From an uncultured Bacteroidales bacterium (GTDB lineage Bacteria > Bacteroidota > Bacteroidia > Bacteroidales > UBA932), in NCBI GenBank assembly GCA_946538425.1, contig CAMNGM010000006.1, forward strand, positions 1 through 37,539: a stretch of 37,539 nt of DNA. Reading direction: 5' to 3'. This document shows positions 25,540 through 33,207 of the stretch, one piece after another. The first letter of the stretch is position 1; each line of letters begins with the position of its first letter. Made by a program: the position numbers and the translations under genes. Under the pieces are notes generated by a model. That model saw only the letters and a program-made list of their open reading frames with translations, made no database searches and had not been told where the DNA came from.

Positions 25540-26792
25540 CAGTCAGCAGTTTGTTTGATTCGGGAGCCGATCCGGGCGTACAGGAGCATCATGACCTCTC
25601 CGAACAGGACCAGCAGCCAGGACAGGCGCCAGCCGCCGAGCGTGTCGGCGAGGGCGCCCTGCAGGAGGGGAAGGATGGCGCCGCCCACGACGCCGATCAT
25701 GAAGACGCCGGACGCGGCGGACGTGTACTTGCCCAGCCGGGCGACGGAAAGGGTGAAAATCGCACCCCACATAATGGAGTGGAAGAGGCCCACGGCCGCC
25801 AGGATCCAGGGGTTGTCGACGAGGACTGCCAGGATCACGAGGACCGAGGCGGCGATCGTGGTGAAGGTCAGCTGCGTGCGCGGGCTGATCTTGCTCAGGG
25901 AGCTGCCCACGGCGCGGCCGACGAGCATCCCGCCCCAGTACAGGGTGGCGAGAAGGGCCGGCGAGGCGAGGCCCTTGTCGATGGCGTACATATTGATGTT
26001 CGCCCCGATGCAGACCTCCACGCCCACGTAGAAGAAGATCGCGACGACCCCGAGGGTGAGGTGGCTGAACGACCACACGCTCTTTTCCAGCTTCTCGGAG
26101 GTGTCGTTCCGCGTGCCGTCAATGTCCGGCAGGTTCAGCCGGCTCAGGAGCAGCATCACCACCAGCATCACGCCCAGCAGGGCCAGGAACGGCACCTGCA
26201 GCTGGCTGATGTGGATTTGGTCCATCGACAGGCCGCCGAACACCACGCCCGTCACGAAATACGGGGCCAGGGTGGTGCCCACCGAATTGGCCGTGCCGCC
26301 CACGGCGAGCCGCTGCACGGACTGGGTGCCCGGGACGTCACAGGCGGTCAGGTACGGATTGATCACCACCTGCAGGATGGTCGCCGAGGCGCCCACGATG
26401 AAGGAGCCCGCAAGGAAGATGACGAACCCCACGGGAATCACCGCCTGGCCGATGCGGAAGGCGCTGCCCTCGAAACGGACCGTGTACCAGGAAGAGGCGA
26501 AGAACAGGAACAGCCCGAGCAGCATCACGGCAATGCCCCGGAGCAACGTTCCCTTGTAGCCGTGGCGGTTCACCCAGCGGGAGCCCACGGGGCCGGCCAG
26601 CGGGTAGGCCAGGAACCACGAGAACGTGATGAGGGTGGCGAATGTGTTCTGGAAGCGTCCTGCGTTGGCCAGGAAGGCTTCCTTGAGGGGCGCCTGGAAC
26701 TGCGTGTTCGCCGTCGTGAGGAATCCCACCACGAAGAACAGGAACACGAGGGTCAGGAAGGGCCCCAGGTAGTTGGTCTTTTTCTCGGTCAT
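25539..26792 (-). CDS. FHS-family sugar permease (FucP/NagP-like MFS)
   Basis: This 417-residue inner-membrane protein has 12 predicted segments and belongs to the fucose/hexose:H+ symporter branch. Landmarks are the N-terminal FFVVGFLTTANTQFQAPLK, a QVVINPYLTACD stretch at 141-152, then RLAVGGTANSVGTTLAPYF at 161-179. Related permeases in chitin-using bacteria (NagP) carry GlcNAc, others carry fucose, glucose or galactose. Placed between SusD-3 and amino-sugar genes, GlcNAc, GlcN or a derived sugar is the best guess. I chose the ATG at 26792 (MTEKKTNYLG), 8 nt after the SusD-3 stop; an upstream ATG at 26831 would overlap SusD-3 by 31 nt and add unrelated residues. The last base of its stop overlaps the next ATG. 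Confidence 0.91.
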   Translation of the reverse strand: MTEKKTNYLGPFLTLVFLFFVVGFLTTANTQFQAPLKEAFLANAGRFQNTFATLITFSWFLAYPLAGPVGSRWVNRHGYKGTLLRGIAVMLLGLFLFFASSWYTVRFEGSAFRIGQAVIPVGFVIFLAGSFIVGASATILQVVINPYLTACDVPGTQSVQRLAVGGTANSVGTTLAPYFVTGVVFGGLSMDQIHISQLQVPFLALLGVMLVVMLLLSRLNLPDIDGTRNDTSEKLEKSVWSFSHLTLGVVAIFFYVGVEVCIGANINMYAIDKGLASPALLATLYWGGMLVGRAVGSSLSKISPRTQLTFTTIAASVLVILAVLVDNPWILAAVGLFHSIMWGAIFTLSVARLGKYTSAASGVFMIGVVGGAILPLLQGALADTLGGWRLSWLLVLFGEVMMLLYARIGSRIKQTAD

Positions 26793-26800
26793 AAGATGAA

Positions 26801-28369
26801 CTAGAAATTCGGGCCGCCGGTATCCCACCACAGGCGGGTGTTGCCGTTGTCGGCGCCGCCGAGCTTCGAGACGGCTTCCGTCATCTGGTTGTTATACTCG
26901 AAAGACTCCGGGAAAGTCATCCGCTTGACGTTGTCGTCATTCTTGAAGACGCCCTGGCTTTCGTTCACCATCACCGGGAACAGGACCGGGTAACCCGTGC
27001 GGCGCTGCTCGGACCAGGCCTCCATCCCGTCGGGGAAGGTGGCGATCCACTTCTGGATGATGATCTTCTGGAGCTTCTCCTCGTTGCTGGCGGATTCGAT
27101 CCACTTGGGAGAAACGGTGTTCGTCGCCGCGATGCTGTTCGCCGGGTTCTTGGGGTCGACATAGTCCGCAGGCACGTTGTCGCTCGAGAGGTAGGCCGTG
27201 GCGTCCCCCGCGCCCCACTGGGCAAAGGAGGTCTGGACGCCCTTCTCATACAGGGACTGCGCCGTGCCGCCCATATTGCTCCAGCCGCGGAGCGCGCCTT
27301 CGGCCCGCAGGAACCAGACTTCGGCGCTGGACATGATCAGGCCGGGGTCTCCGCCGCTGAAATTCGGGAAGGAGCAGCCGCCGTACGTATCCTTGACATC
27401 GATCTGGATGCCCATCCGGATCCCCTTGTAGTCCGCGCCGAGGCTCTTGTCGTTCGCGGGCTTGAAGTACTTCGGCAAGCGGGGATCGGCATAGCCGCCC
27501 AGGATGCTCTCCATCACCGCGTTCATACAGCAGTCGCCCCAGTCGGTCCCCAGGGTGGAAAGCGGGTTGACCCAGCCCTTTCCGACCACGGAAACCGTAC
27601 CTTCTTCCAGGACGCCGTCCGCGACCGCGGCCTCGGCCTTCTGGCGGGCCAGGGCGGGGCTGACTTTCACGATCCGCATCGCGGCGCGCAGCTGGACGGA
27701 ATTCGCGAACTGGATCCATTTCTGGAAGTCACCGCCCAGCAGCAGGTCGAAGGGCTGGAAAGGCTTGGCGTCCGGATACTCGGCCAGGAACGCCTTCAGG
27801 GCGGCCTTCGCCGCGTCCAGTTCCTCGAACACGTGGTTGTAGGCTTCCTCCTGGGTATCGAAGGAAGCGCCCGTGGCGCTGGTTCCGTACTTGCTGTACA
27901 CGACGGGGCCGTAGGAATCGCTCACGCGGATCATCGCCACTGCGCGCAGGATCTGCGCGACGGCATAGAAGTGCGGATACTCCTCGGCCCGGCTTTCGAT
28001 GCTGGTGAAGATCGGGCTCATCACGTCCCGGTAGGTCAGGTCCCACATCCCGCAGACCCAAGAACGGATCAGGAACAGCGTGGCGGGATTGATGTTGTTC
28101 TGGAACGGGGTGGGGGCCATCATATAGCCGCACCAGGTGTCGGCCGTCAGGTTCTGGGCCGTCTGCATTTCCCACGCCCACAGGCAGGTGTTGTTGTAGA
28201 TGCCCTGCTGGATGGTGGGGAAATACGCGCCCACGTCGTTGAAGTCGGCGGAGAGCAGCTCGTTCGTCACACCGTACGGGTTGGTATTGTATTCCTCCCA
28301 CTTCTTGCAGCCCAGCAGCGCGGTAGCGAGCACGGCCAGGAGGATGATCGAATATACCTTGTTTTTCAT
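26801..28369 (-). CDS. SusD-like lipoprotein, pair 3 (distinct subfamily)
   Basis: This 522-residue lipoprotein (LLGC, Cys21) belongs to the SusD/RagB superfamily but to a subgroup different from the other two here. It ends in RLWWDTGGPNF rather than the NP-W ending, and has the MEAWSEQRRTGYPVLFP motif near the C-terminus plus SSAEVWFLRAEGALRGW in the helix region. Its N-terminus reads CKKWEEYNTNPYGV, typical of this subgroup. It follows SusC-3 closely (12 nt with this start, 3 nt if translation begins at the ATG at 28378). I prefer 28369 because MKNK gives a normal lipoprotein signal. It should bind the ligand imported by SusC-3. Confidence 0.93.
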   Translation of the reverse strand: MKNKVYSIILLAVLATALLGCKKWEEYNTNPYGVTNELLSADFNDVGAYFPTIQQGIYNNTCLWAWEMQTAQNLTADTWCGYMMAPTPFQNNINPATLFLIRSWVCGMWDLTYRDVMSPIFTSIESRAEEYPHFYAVAQILRAVAMIRVSDSYGPVVYSKYGTSATGASFDTQEEAYNHVFEELDAAKAALKAFLAEYPDAKPFQPFDLLLGGDFQKWIQFANSVQLRAAMRIVKVSPALARQKAEAAVADGVLEEGTVSVVGKGWVNPLSTLGTDWGDCCMNAVMESILGGYADPRLPKYFKPANDKSLGADYKGIRMGIQIDVKDTYGGCSFPNFSGGDPGLIMSSAEVWFLRAEGALRGWSNMGGTAQSLYEKGVQTSFAQWGAGDATAYLSSDNVPADYVDPKNPANSIAATNTVSPKWIESASNEEKLQKIIIQKWIATFPDGMEAWSEQRRTGYPVLFPVMVNESQGVFKNDDNVKRMTFPESFEYNNQMTEAVSKLGGADNGNTRLWWDTGGPNF

Positions 28370-28381
28370 GTCAATCATATG

Positions 28382-31300
28382 TTAGAAGCCCAACTTGAGG
28401 TTGAAACCGTAGGAACGGGTGCCGGGGACACCGTAGAAGTCGACGCCCTGCGCGCCGGAGGCGGCGGACATGCTGTAGTCGGTATCATAAGGCGCATTGC
28501 AGTAGAACACGAACAGGTTGCGCGCGACGAAGGACAGGGACGCGCTCTTGAGCACCTTCGAGCCGGCGAGCACATTCCTGGGAAGGGCATAGCCGAAGGA
28601 CAGCTCGCGGAGCCGGATGTTGGTCGCGTCGTAGACATAGTACCCGGAGATGCCGTCACGGCCGCCGACGCGGCGGTAGAAGCCGCTGACGTCGTCGATC
28701 TTCTGACCTTCGAGCTCCACATAGCCCCGGTCTCTGGCCGCGGCGGTCGCCTCGGACACGCCCTGGATGTCGTTCATCGCCTGGGTCAGGGAAAGCGCGC
28801 TACCGCCGAACCGGCAGTCGACCAGGAAGCCGAGCGAGAAGCTCTTGTACTCGAGGGTGTTGTTCCAGCCCAGCAGGAAGTCGGGCGTAGCATTGCCGAT
28901 GTACTGGAAGCCGTCCGCCTTAGTGGGCAGGCCGGTCTCGTCGAGGGCAATCTTGCCCGAAGCGTCCCGGTTGAAGACATAACCGTAGAAATCGCCGTAG
29001 GAACCGCCTTCCGTGAGCCACATCCGGTAGGCGTCCGAACCGGAATCCGTGAGGACGAACTGGGTGATGTCGTCGTGCAGCTTGATGATGGTGTTCTTGT
29101 TCCGGGACATGTTGAACTGGGACTTCCAGATGAAATCCCGGGTCATCACGGGCGTGACGCTCACCATCGCCTCGATACCGCTGTTCTGGATGTTGCCGGC
29201 ATTGACATAGTAGTAGTTGTAGCCGCTGCCTTCCGGCGCCTTCAGCGTGAAGAGCTGGTTGGTGGTGTTGGTCTTGTACCAGGTGAAGTCCACGGACAGG
29301 CGGTTCTTGAAGAACTGCCACTCGGTACCGAACTCGAGGGAGGAGGAGATTTCCGGCTTGAGCTCGCCGAAAGCGGCCGTACCCACCGGGGTGACGGTGC
29401 CGTTGTAGTTGACGGAACCGGTCGGGTTGGTGATGCGCGTCGGCAGGTCGTTGCCCACCTGGGCAAAGGAGCCGCGGATCTTGCCGTAGTTGATCCAGGA
29501 CGGAAGAGAGAAGAGCTCGCTCAGCAGGAGCGTCGCGCCCACGGAAGGATAGAAGAAGCCCTTCTTGAAGCTGGTGGTATAGGCGAGCGCGGAGGACCAG
29601 TCGTTACGGGCGGTGACGTCCACGAAGAGGAAATCGCGGAAGCCGAAGTTCGCGGTGGCGAACAGGGCCGTGTTCTGCGTCCGGTAGGCGCTCTGGCTGA
29701 ACTGCTGGGTGATCGTGTTGGGAATGGTGAAGATATTCGCGTAGGCGAGACCGCAGTTGTAGGAGCTGGAATACAGCGAGTGGCTGCGGGAGTCGGAGAG
29801 GCTGCCGCCGAGGGTGGCGGTCACGCTGAAGTCGCCGAACTGCTTGTTGAAGGTCGCGAGGAGGTCGCTGTACAGCTTCGCGTCCGTGGACTGGCCGTAT
29901 TCATACAGACCGTTCCGGTTACCGGCGAGGGAGACGTCCGTGGTCGCGTACATCTTGACCTCTTCGCGGTCGGCGTTGGCGTCCAGGCTCGCGCGGGCCT
30001 GCAGGCTGAACCAGTCCGTGACGTCCCACTTGGCCGACAGGCTGGCGATGATGCGGTTGCGCACGTTCTGCCGGCTGGTCCGGTTCACCACCCACCAGGG
30101 GTTCTGCTCGGCCGGGCCGATGGACTTGTACCAGCTCTGGGCCATCAGGTTGCGGTCCGCGTCGAAGGTCTCGAATTCCTTCGCATAGGAACTCACGTCG
30201 TGGCCGACCGGGATGTTGTACAGACCGGGAATCGGGCTGGTGTAGGCGCCGCCCGGGCGGGGACGGTTCTGCACGTCCTGGTAGATGTACTGCATGCTGG
30301 CGTCCAGGGTGACGGCGTCCCACATCCGGGCCGTATTCCGGAACGTCACGTTGTGCCGGCCGAAGGCGCTGTTGGGATACAGGCCCCGGGAGGTCGTGTT
30401 GCCGTAGGAGACGTACGTCTGGTTCTTGTCGTTGCCGGTGGACACGGAAACGGTGTTCATCGCATTGACGCCCGTCTGGAAGAAATCCTTGATGAAGGCG
30501 ATCTTGTCCCAGGTGGGAGTCACCTTGTCACCCCAGCTGTAATAGCCCGTGCTCTCGCCGTAGCGGTTCTGAAGCTCAGGCAGGTACGCGACCTGGTCGA
30601 AGGTCGTGGTGGAGGTGAAATCCACCCGCGTTCCGCCGGCCTGGCCCCGCTTCGTGGTGATCATAATGACACCGTTGGCGGCCTCGGTACCGTACAGGGC
30701 GGAAGCGGAGGCGCCTTTCAGGACATTGATGGAGGCGATATCGTCCGGATTGAGATTGGACATCCCGTCACCGCCGTCGTGGCTGCCGGACAGCAGGCTG
30801 TTCAGCTGGGAGCCCTGGGAGTTCCGGATCGGAACGCCGTCCACGACATAGAGCGGCTGGTTGTTGCCATTCGCGGAACGGAAGCCGCGGATGGACACCT
30901 TGGTGGCGCCGCCCAGACCGGAGGCATTGGACGTGACGGTGACGCCGGCCGCCTTGCCGGCCAGCGCGTTCATCATATTGACGTCGCGGGCGCGGGTGAT
31001 GTCCTCGCTGGACACGGCCTGCGTCGAATAGGTGAGGCTCTTGGCCTGGCGCTGGATACCCAAGGCCGAGACCACGACTTCGTCCAGGATGGAGGCGGAA
31101 AGAGTCAGGGCCACATCGACGCGGGCGCGGCCGTTTACCGCCACTTCCGCCTCGTTGTAACCGAGCAGGGAGAACACCAGCGTCCCGTCGGAAGGGACGC
31201 GGAGGGAATAGGATCCGTTTTCGGAGGTGACCGTCGCCACGGACGTGTTCCCCTTCAGGGAAACGAACACGCCGACCAGCGGAGACCCGTCGTCCCCGTC

Positions 31301-31408
31301 CGTAACCTGTCCGCTCACCGTCCCAGGGTTCTGGGCGCCTAACCAGGCAGCCGGCGCAAAGAGGAAAGCCGTGCCGAGTGTCAGGATGATTTTTTTCAAG
31401 AATTCCAT
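28382..31408 (-). CDS. SusC/RagA-family TonB-dependent transporter, pair 3
   Basis: This 1008-residue outer-membrane transporter has a Sec signal (cleavage near LGA-Q, residue 25-26), then a carboxypeptidase-regulatory-like domain at about 29-103 with GTLVFSLLGYNEAEV. The TonB box DEVVVSALGIQRQAKSL begins at residue 109, followed by the plug with GTEAANGVIMITTKRG and a barrel ending GFNLKLGF. The ALGI-type sequence after the TonB box differs from the VIGYG type of SusC-2. It fits the partner SusD being of another subgroup, so pair 3 has a separate ancestry. I start at the ATG at 31408 rather than 31435, since the longer form would add nine polar residues before the signal and overlap nagB. 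It begins 23 nt after the nagB-like stop. Confidence 0.95.
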   Translation of the reverse strand: MEFLKKIILTLGTAFLFAPAAWLGAQNPGTVSGQVTDGDDGSPLVGVFVSLKGNTSVATVTSENGSYSLRVPSDGTLVFSLLGYNEAEVAVNGRARVDVALTLSASILDEVVVSALGIQRQAKSLTYSTQAVSSEDITRARDVNMMNALAGKAAGVTVTSNASGLGGATKVSIRGFRSANGNNQPLYVVDGVPIRNSQGSQLNSLLSGSHDGGDGMSNLNPDDIASINVLKGASASALYGTEAANGVIMITTKRGQAGGTRVDFTSTTTFDQVAYLPELQNRYGESTGYYSWGDKVTPTWDKIAFIKDFFQTGVNAMNTVSVSTGNDKNQTYVSYGNTTSRGLYPNSAFGRHNVTFRNTARMWDAVTLDASMQYIYQDVQNRPRPGGAYTSPIPGLYNIPVGHDVSSYAKEFETFDADRNLMAQSWYKSIGPAEQNPWWVVNRTSRQNVRNRIIASLSAKWDVTDWFSLQARASLDANADREEVKMYATTDVSLAGNRNGLYEYGQSTDAKLYSDLLATFNKQFGDFSVTATLGGSLSDSRSHSLYSSSYNCGLAYANIFTIPNTITQQFSQSAYRTQNTALFATANFGFRDFLFVDVTARNDWSSALAYTTSFKKGFFYPSVGATLLLSELFSLPSWINYGKIRGSFAQVGNDLPTRITNPTGSVNYNGTVTPVGTAAFGELKPEISSSLEFGTEWQFFKNRLSVDFTWYKTNTTNQLFTLKAPEGSGYNYYYVNAGNIQNSGIEAMVSVTPVMTRDFIWKSQFNMSRNKNTIIKLHDDITQFVLTDSGSDAYRMWLTEGGSYGDFYGYVFNRDASGKIALDETGLPTKADGFQYIGNATPDFLLGWNNTLEYKSFSLGFLVDCRFGGSALSLTQAMNDIQGVSEATAAARDRGYVELEGQKIDDVSGFYRRVGGRDGISGYYVYDATNIRLRELSFGYALPRNVLAGSKVLKSASLSFVARNLFVFYCNAPYDTDYSMSAASGAQGVDFYGVPGTRSYGFNLKLGF

Positions 31409-31431
31409 ATGTGAATGTGTTGTTGAGGTTG

Positions 31432-32169
31432 TCAATGACTGGATTCCAGCTTGGATGCGGCATCTTCGTCAAGCAAAACGGTACAGTCGGGGTGCAACTG
31501 GAGCACCGAGGCCGGCACGTCCTCCGTGACGGGGCCTTCGACCATTTCCCGCACGATGGCGGCCTTGGACGGGCCTTTCGCCGCCAGGACGATCTTCCGG
31601 GCGTGCATAATGTCCGCCAGCCCGAGCGTCACCCCTCCGAGGGGCTTGTCGGCGGGCGTTCCGGTCTCCCGGCGGATCCTTTCTTCCAGCTCGGGATACA
31701 TCACCGAAAGCCGGGCGCCGGCTCCGAAAGGGGAACCCGGCTGGTTGAACCCCAGATGCCCGTTCTCCCCGAGGCCCAGGAACAGGAAATCGACCCCGCC
31801 CCGCCGCTCGAGCTCCGCCACGAAGGCCCGGCAGTCCCGGTCGAAATCGTCCGATTCCACCGGCAGCATCAGGAACCGGTCCTCCGGGATGCCCAGCGGG
31901 CCGACGATCTCGTTCATCAACATCGTGTAGCAGGCGCCCGCGTACTCGCGCGGGACGCCCGCGACTTCGTCCTGGCCGAAGAAAGTCGCTTGGGAGCAGT
32001 CCAGGCCGGTCTCCCGGACCAGCTGGACGAAAGCGCGGTGGATGTCTCCCGTCGTCCGGCCCGTGGAAAGGCCGACGACGGCATCCGGGCGGCGCCGGAT
32101 GGCGTCCGCCATCATCCCGGCCGCCTGCCTGTCCAGCTGCTCAGGCGTGCGTAAAACAAGGATCTGCAT
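31432..32169 (-). CDS. nagB: Glucosamine-6-phosphate deaminase-like protein
   Basis: NagB converts GlcN-6-phosphate to fructose-6-phosphate and ammonia in the cytoplasm. This 245-residue protein has the family landmarks GLSTGRTTGDIH (33-44), FFGQDEVAG (63-71) with the catalytic Asp at 67, and LGLGENGHLGFNQPGSPF (131-148) with His138. The relay glutamate of the FNEPG motif (Glu148 in the E. coli enzyme) is Gln143 here, read unambiguously as CAG. Asn136 in place of the E. coli Asp141 is common in the B. subtilis type. The phosphate-binding and lid regions look intact. It starts 3 nt after the ROK gene and precedes SusC-3. Activity may be lowered or the substrate may differ, for example another amino-sugar phosphate. 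An AgaI-like isomerase is an alternative. Confidence 0.85.
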   Translation of the reverse strand: MQILVLRTPEQLDRQAAGMMADAIRRRPDAVVGLSTGRTTGDIHRAFVQLVRETGLDCSQATFFGQDEVAGVPREYAGACYTMLMNEIVGPLGIPEDRFLMLPVESDDFDRDCRAFVAELERRGGVDFLFLGLGENGHLGFNQPGSPFGAGARLSVMYPELEERIRRETGTPADKPLGGVTLGLADIMHARKIVLAAKGPSKAAIVREMVEGPVTEDVPASVLQLHPDCTVLLDEDAASKLESSH

Positions 32170-32172
32170 AGG

Positions 32173-33114
32173 CTATTTGTTCATCGCGACGGCCGCTGCG
32201 CCCAGCAGGCCGACAAATTGCGGATTGAGCTTGGTGAGGACCACCCCGTGGGTGACGAAACGCATCGTATTCTGGTTCAGGCAAGCCTGGATCCGCTCGA
32301 AGACGTATTCGTTCGCGACGATGCTGCCGCCCAGCACGACCGTATCCGGGTCGGTCACCCGGACCATATTCATAATGAGGTTGGCGATGCCTTCCGCCGC
32401 GTTGGTCACCAGGACCGAGCACAGGGGGTCGCCGGCCTGGCTGAGGGTCACCACCTCCTCGACGGAAACCCGCTTCTCCCCTTCCGGGGGGAAGGTCAGC
32501 CGGGTCTCGTACCGGTCCTTGAGGAGCCGGGCGCAGCGGTCGATGCCGCTGCCGGAGGCGATGGTCTCCACGCAGTCCGTCCGGCCGCAGGCGCAGGGGA
32601 CGCCCACATTGACACCCACCCGCATATGCCCGGCCTCGCCGGCGTTGAAATGGCTGCCGCGGATCTGCCGGCCGCCCACCACCGTTCCCACGGCGATGCC
32701 CGTCCCGACATTGATGTAGACGAAATCCTTGGAGAACTGGCCCACGCCCCAGACCCGTTCGGCCCGGGTCGCGCTCTTGACGTCGTTGTCGATCCGGCAG
32801 GGAATGCCGTACAGGGCCGTCAGCTCGTCCGCCAGGGCGATGCTCTCCGTCCGGTGCGGGTCGATCTGGAGCCAGATGCCCCGGTTGGGGTCGACGCGGC
32901 CGATGAGGCCCACGCCCATCGCGACGGGCTTCTCCCCCACCCAGCCCACGTTGGCGACATAGTCGTCCATCGAACGGCGGATGATGTCGAAAGCGGCCTT
33001 CTGGTTGAAGAAGCCGGAGTCATACCGTTTATAGCGGAGGATGTTGCCATAGGCGTCCACTTCTCCGATGAGAAGCTTCGTTCCGCCGAGGTCCAAGCCG
33101 AGATAGGTTTCCAT
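32173..33114 (-). CDS. ROK-family sugar kinase
   Basis: This 313-residue protein has the ROK fold and probably phosphorylates a hexose or amino sugar in the cytoplasm. It has the phosphate-binding DLGGTKLLIG (8-17), the catalytic aspartate in IDND (Asp111), a second ATP loop GTGIAVGTV (137-145), and the zinc site with GEAGH (159-163) and CACGRTDC (174-181). No HTH precedes the kinase fold, so it is a kinase rather than a NagC-type repressor. Its gene is first in the long operon, 3 nt before the NagB-like gene. The natural pairing is GlcNAc or GlcN kinase followed by deaminase. GlcNAc would also require a deacetylase (NagA), which is not in the window, while GlcN would not. Glucokinase activity is an alternative. 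Confidence 0.9.
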   Translation of the reverse strand: METYLGLDLGGTKLLIGEVDAYGNILRYKRYDSGFFNQKAAFDIIRRSMDDYVANVGWVGEKPVAMGVGLIGRVDPNRGIWLQIDPHRTESIALADELTALYGIPCRIDNDVKSATRAERVWGVGQFSKDFVYINVGTGIAVGTVVGGRQIRGSHFNAGEAGHMRVGVNVGVPCACGRTDCVETIASGSGIDRCARLLKDRYETRLTFPPEGEKRVSVEEVVTLSQAGDPLCSVLVTNAAEGIANLIMNMVRVTDPDTVVLGGSIVANEYVFERIQACLNQNTMRFVTHGVVLTKLNPQFVGLLGAAAVAMNK

Positions 33115-33147
33115 ATCCGTGTGTCTGTTTTGTCAGGTTGTCGCCTG

Positions 33148-33155
33148 CAAACATA
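33148..33155 (-). promoter_or_regulatory. Putative -7 box of the PUL operon
   Basis: The minus strand reads TATGTTTG, an exact TAnnTTTG match, in the only sizeable gap (33115-33207) of the leftward block. It would give a leader of about 26 nt before the ROK start at 33114. No -33 TTTG lies at the normal distance, as expected for an activator-dependent promoter. Confidence 0.5.
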
Positions 33156-33168
33156 CGCACGGGTGCGT
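33155..33168. promoter_or_regulatory. Perfect palindrome next to the PUL promoter box, candidate operator
   Basis: ACGCACGGGTGCGT is a 14-nt stretch with two 6-nt arms (33155-33160 and 33163-33168) around GG. It overlaps the upstream edge of the -7 box by one base, in the space between -7 and -33. This place suits a repressor or a regulator that remodels the spacer. AraC-type activators usually bind direct repeats further upstream, so the identity of the binder is open. Confidence 0.35.
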
Positions 33169-33207
33169 GGGAACGGGGTCGAAGAATCGACAAAAAAGGT
33201 TGAAAAA

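Noticed and set aside
32173-33114. ROK protein as a NagC-type transcription repressor
   Set aside because: The protein begins directly with the ATP-binding DLGGTK loop and has no N-terminal HTH domain.
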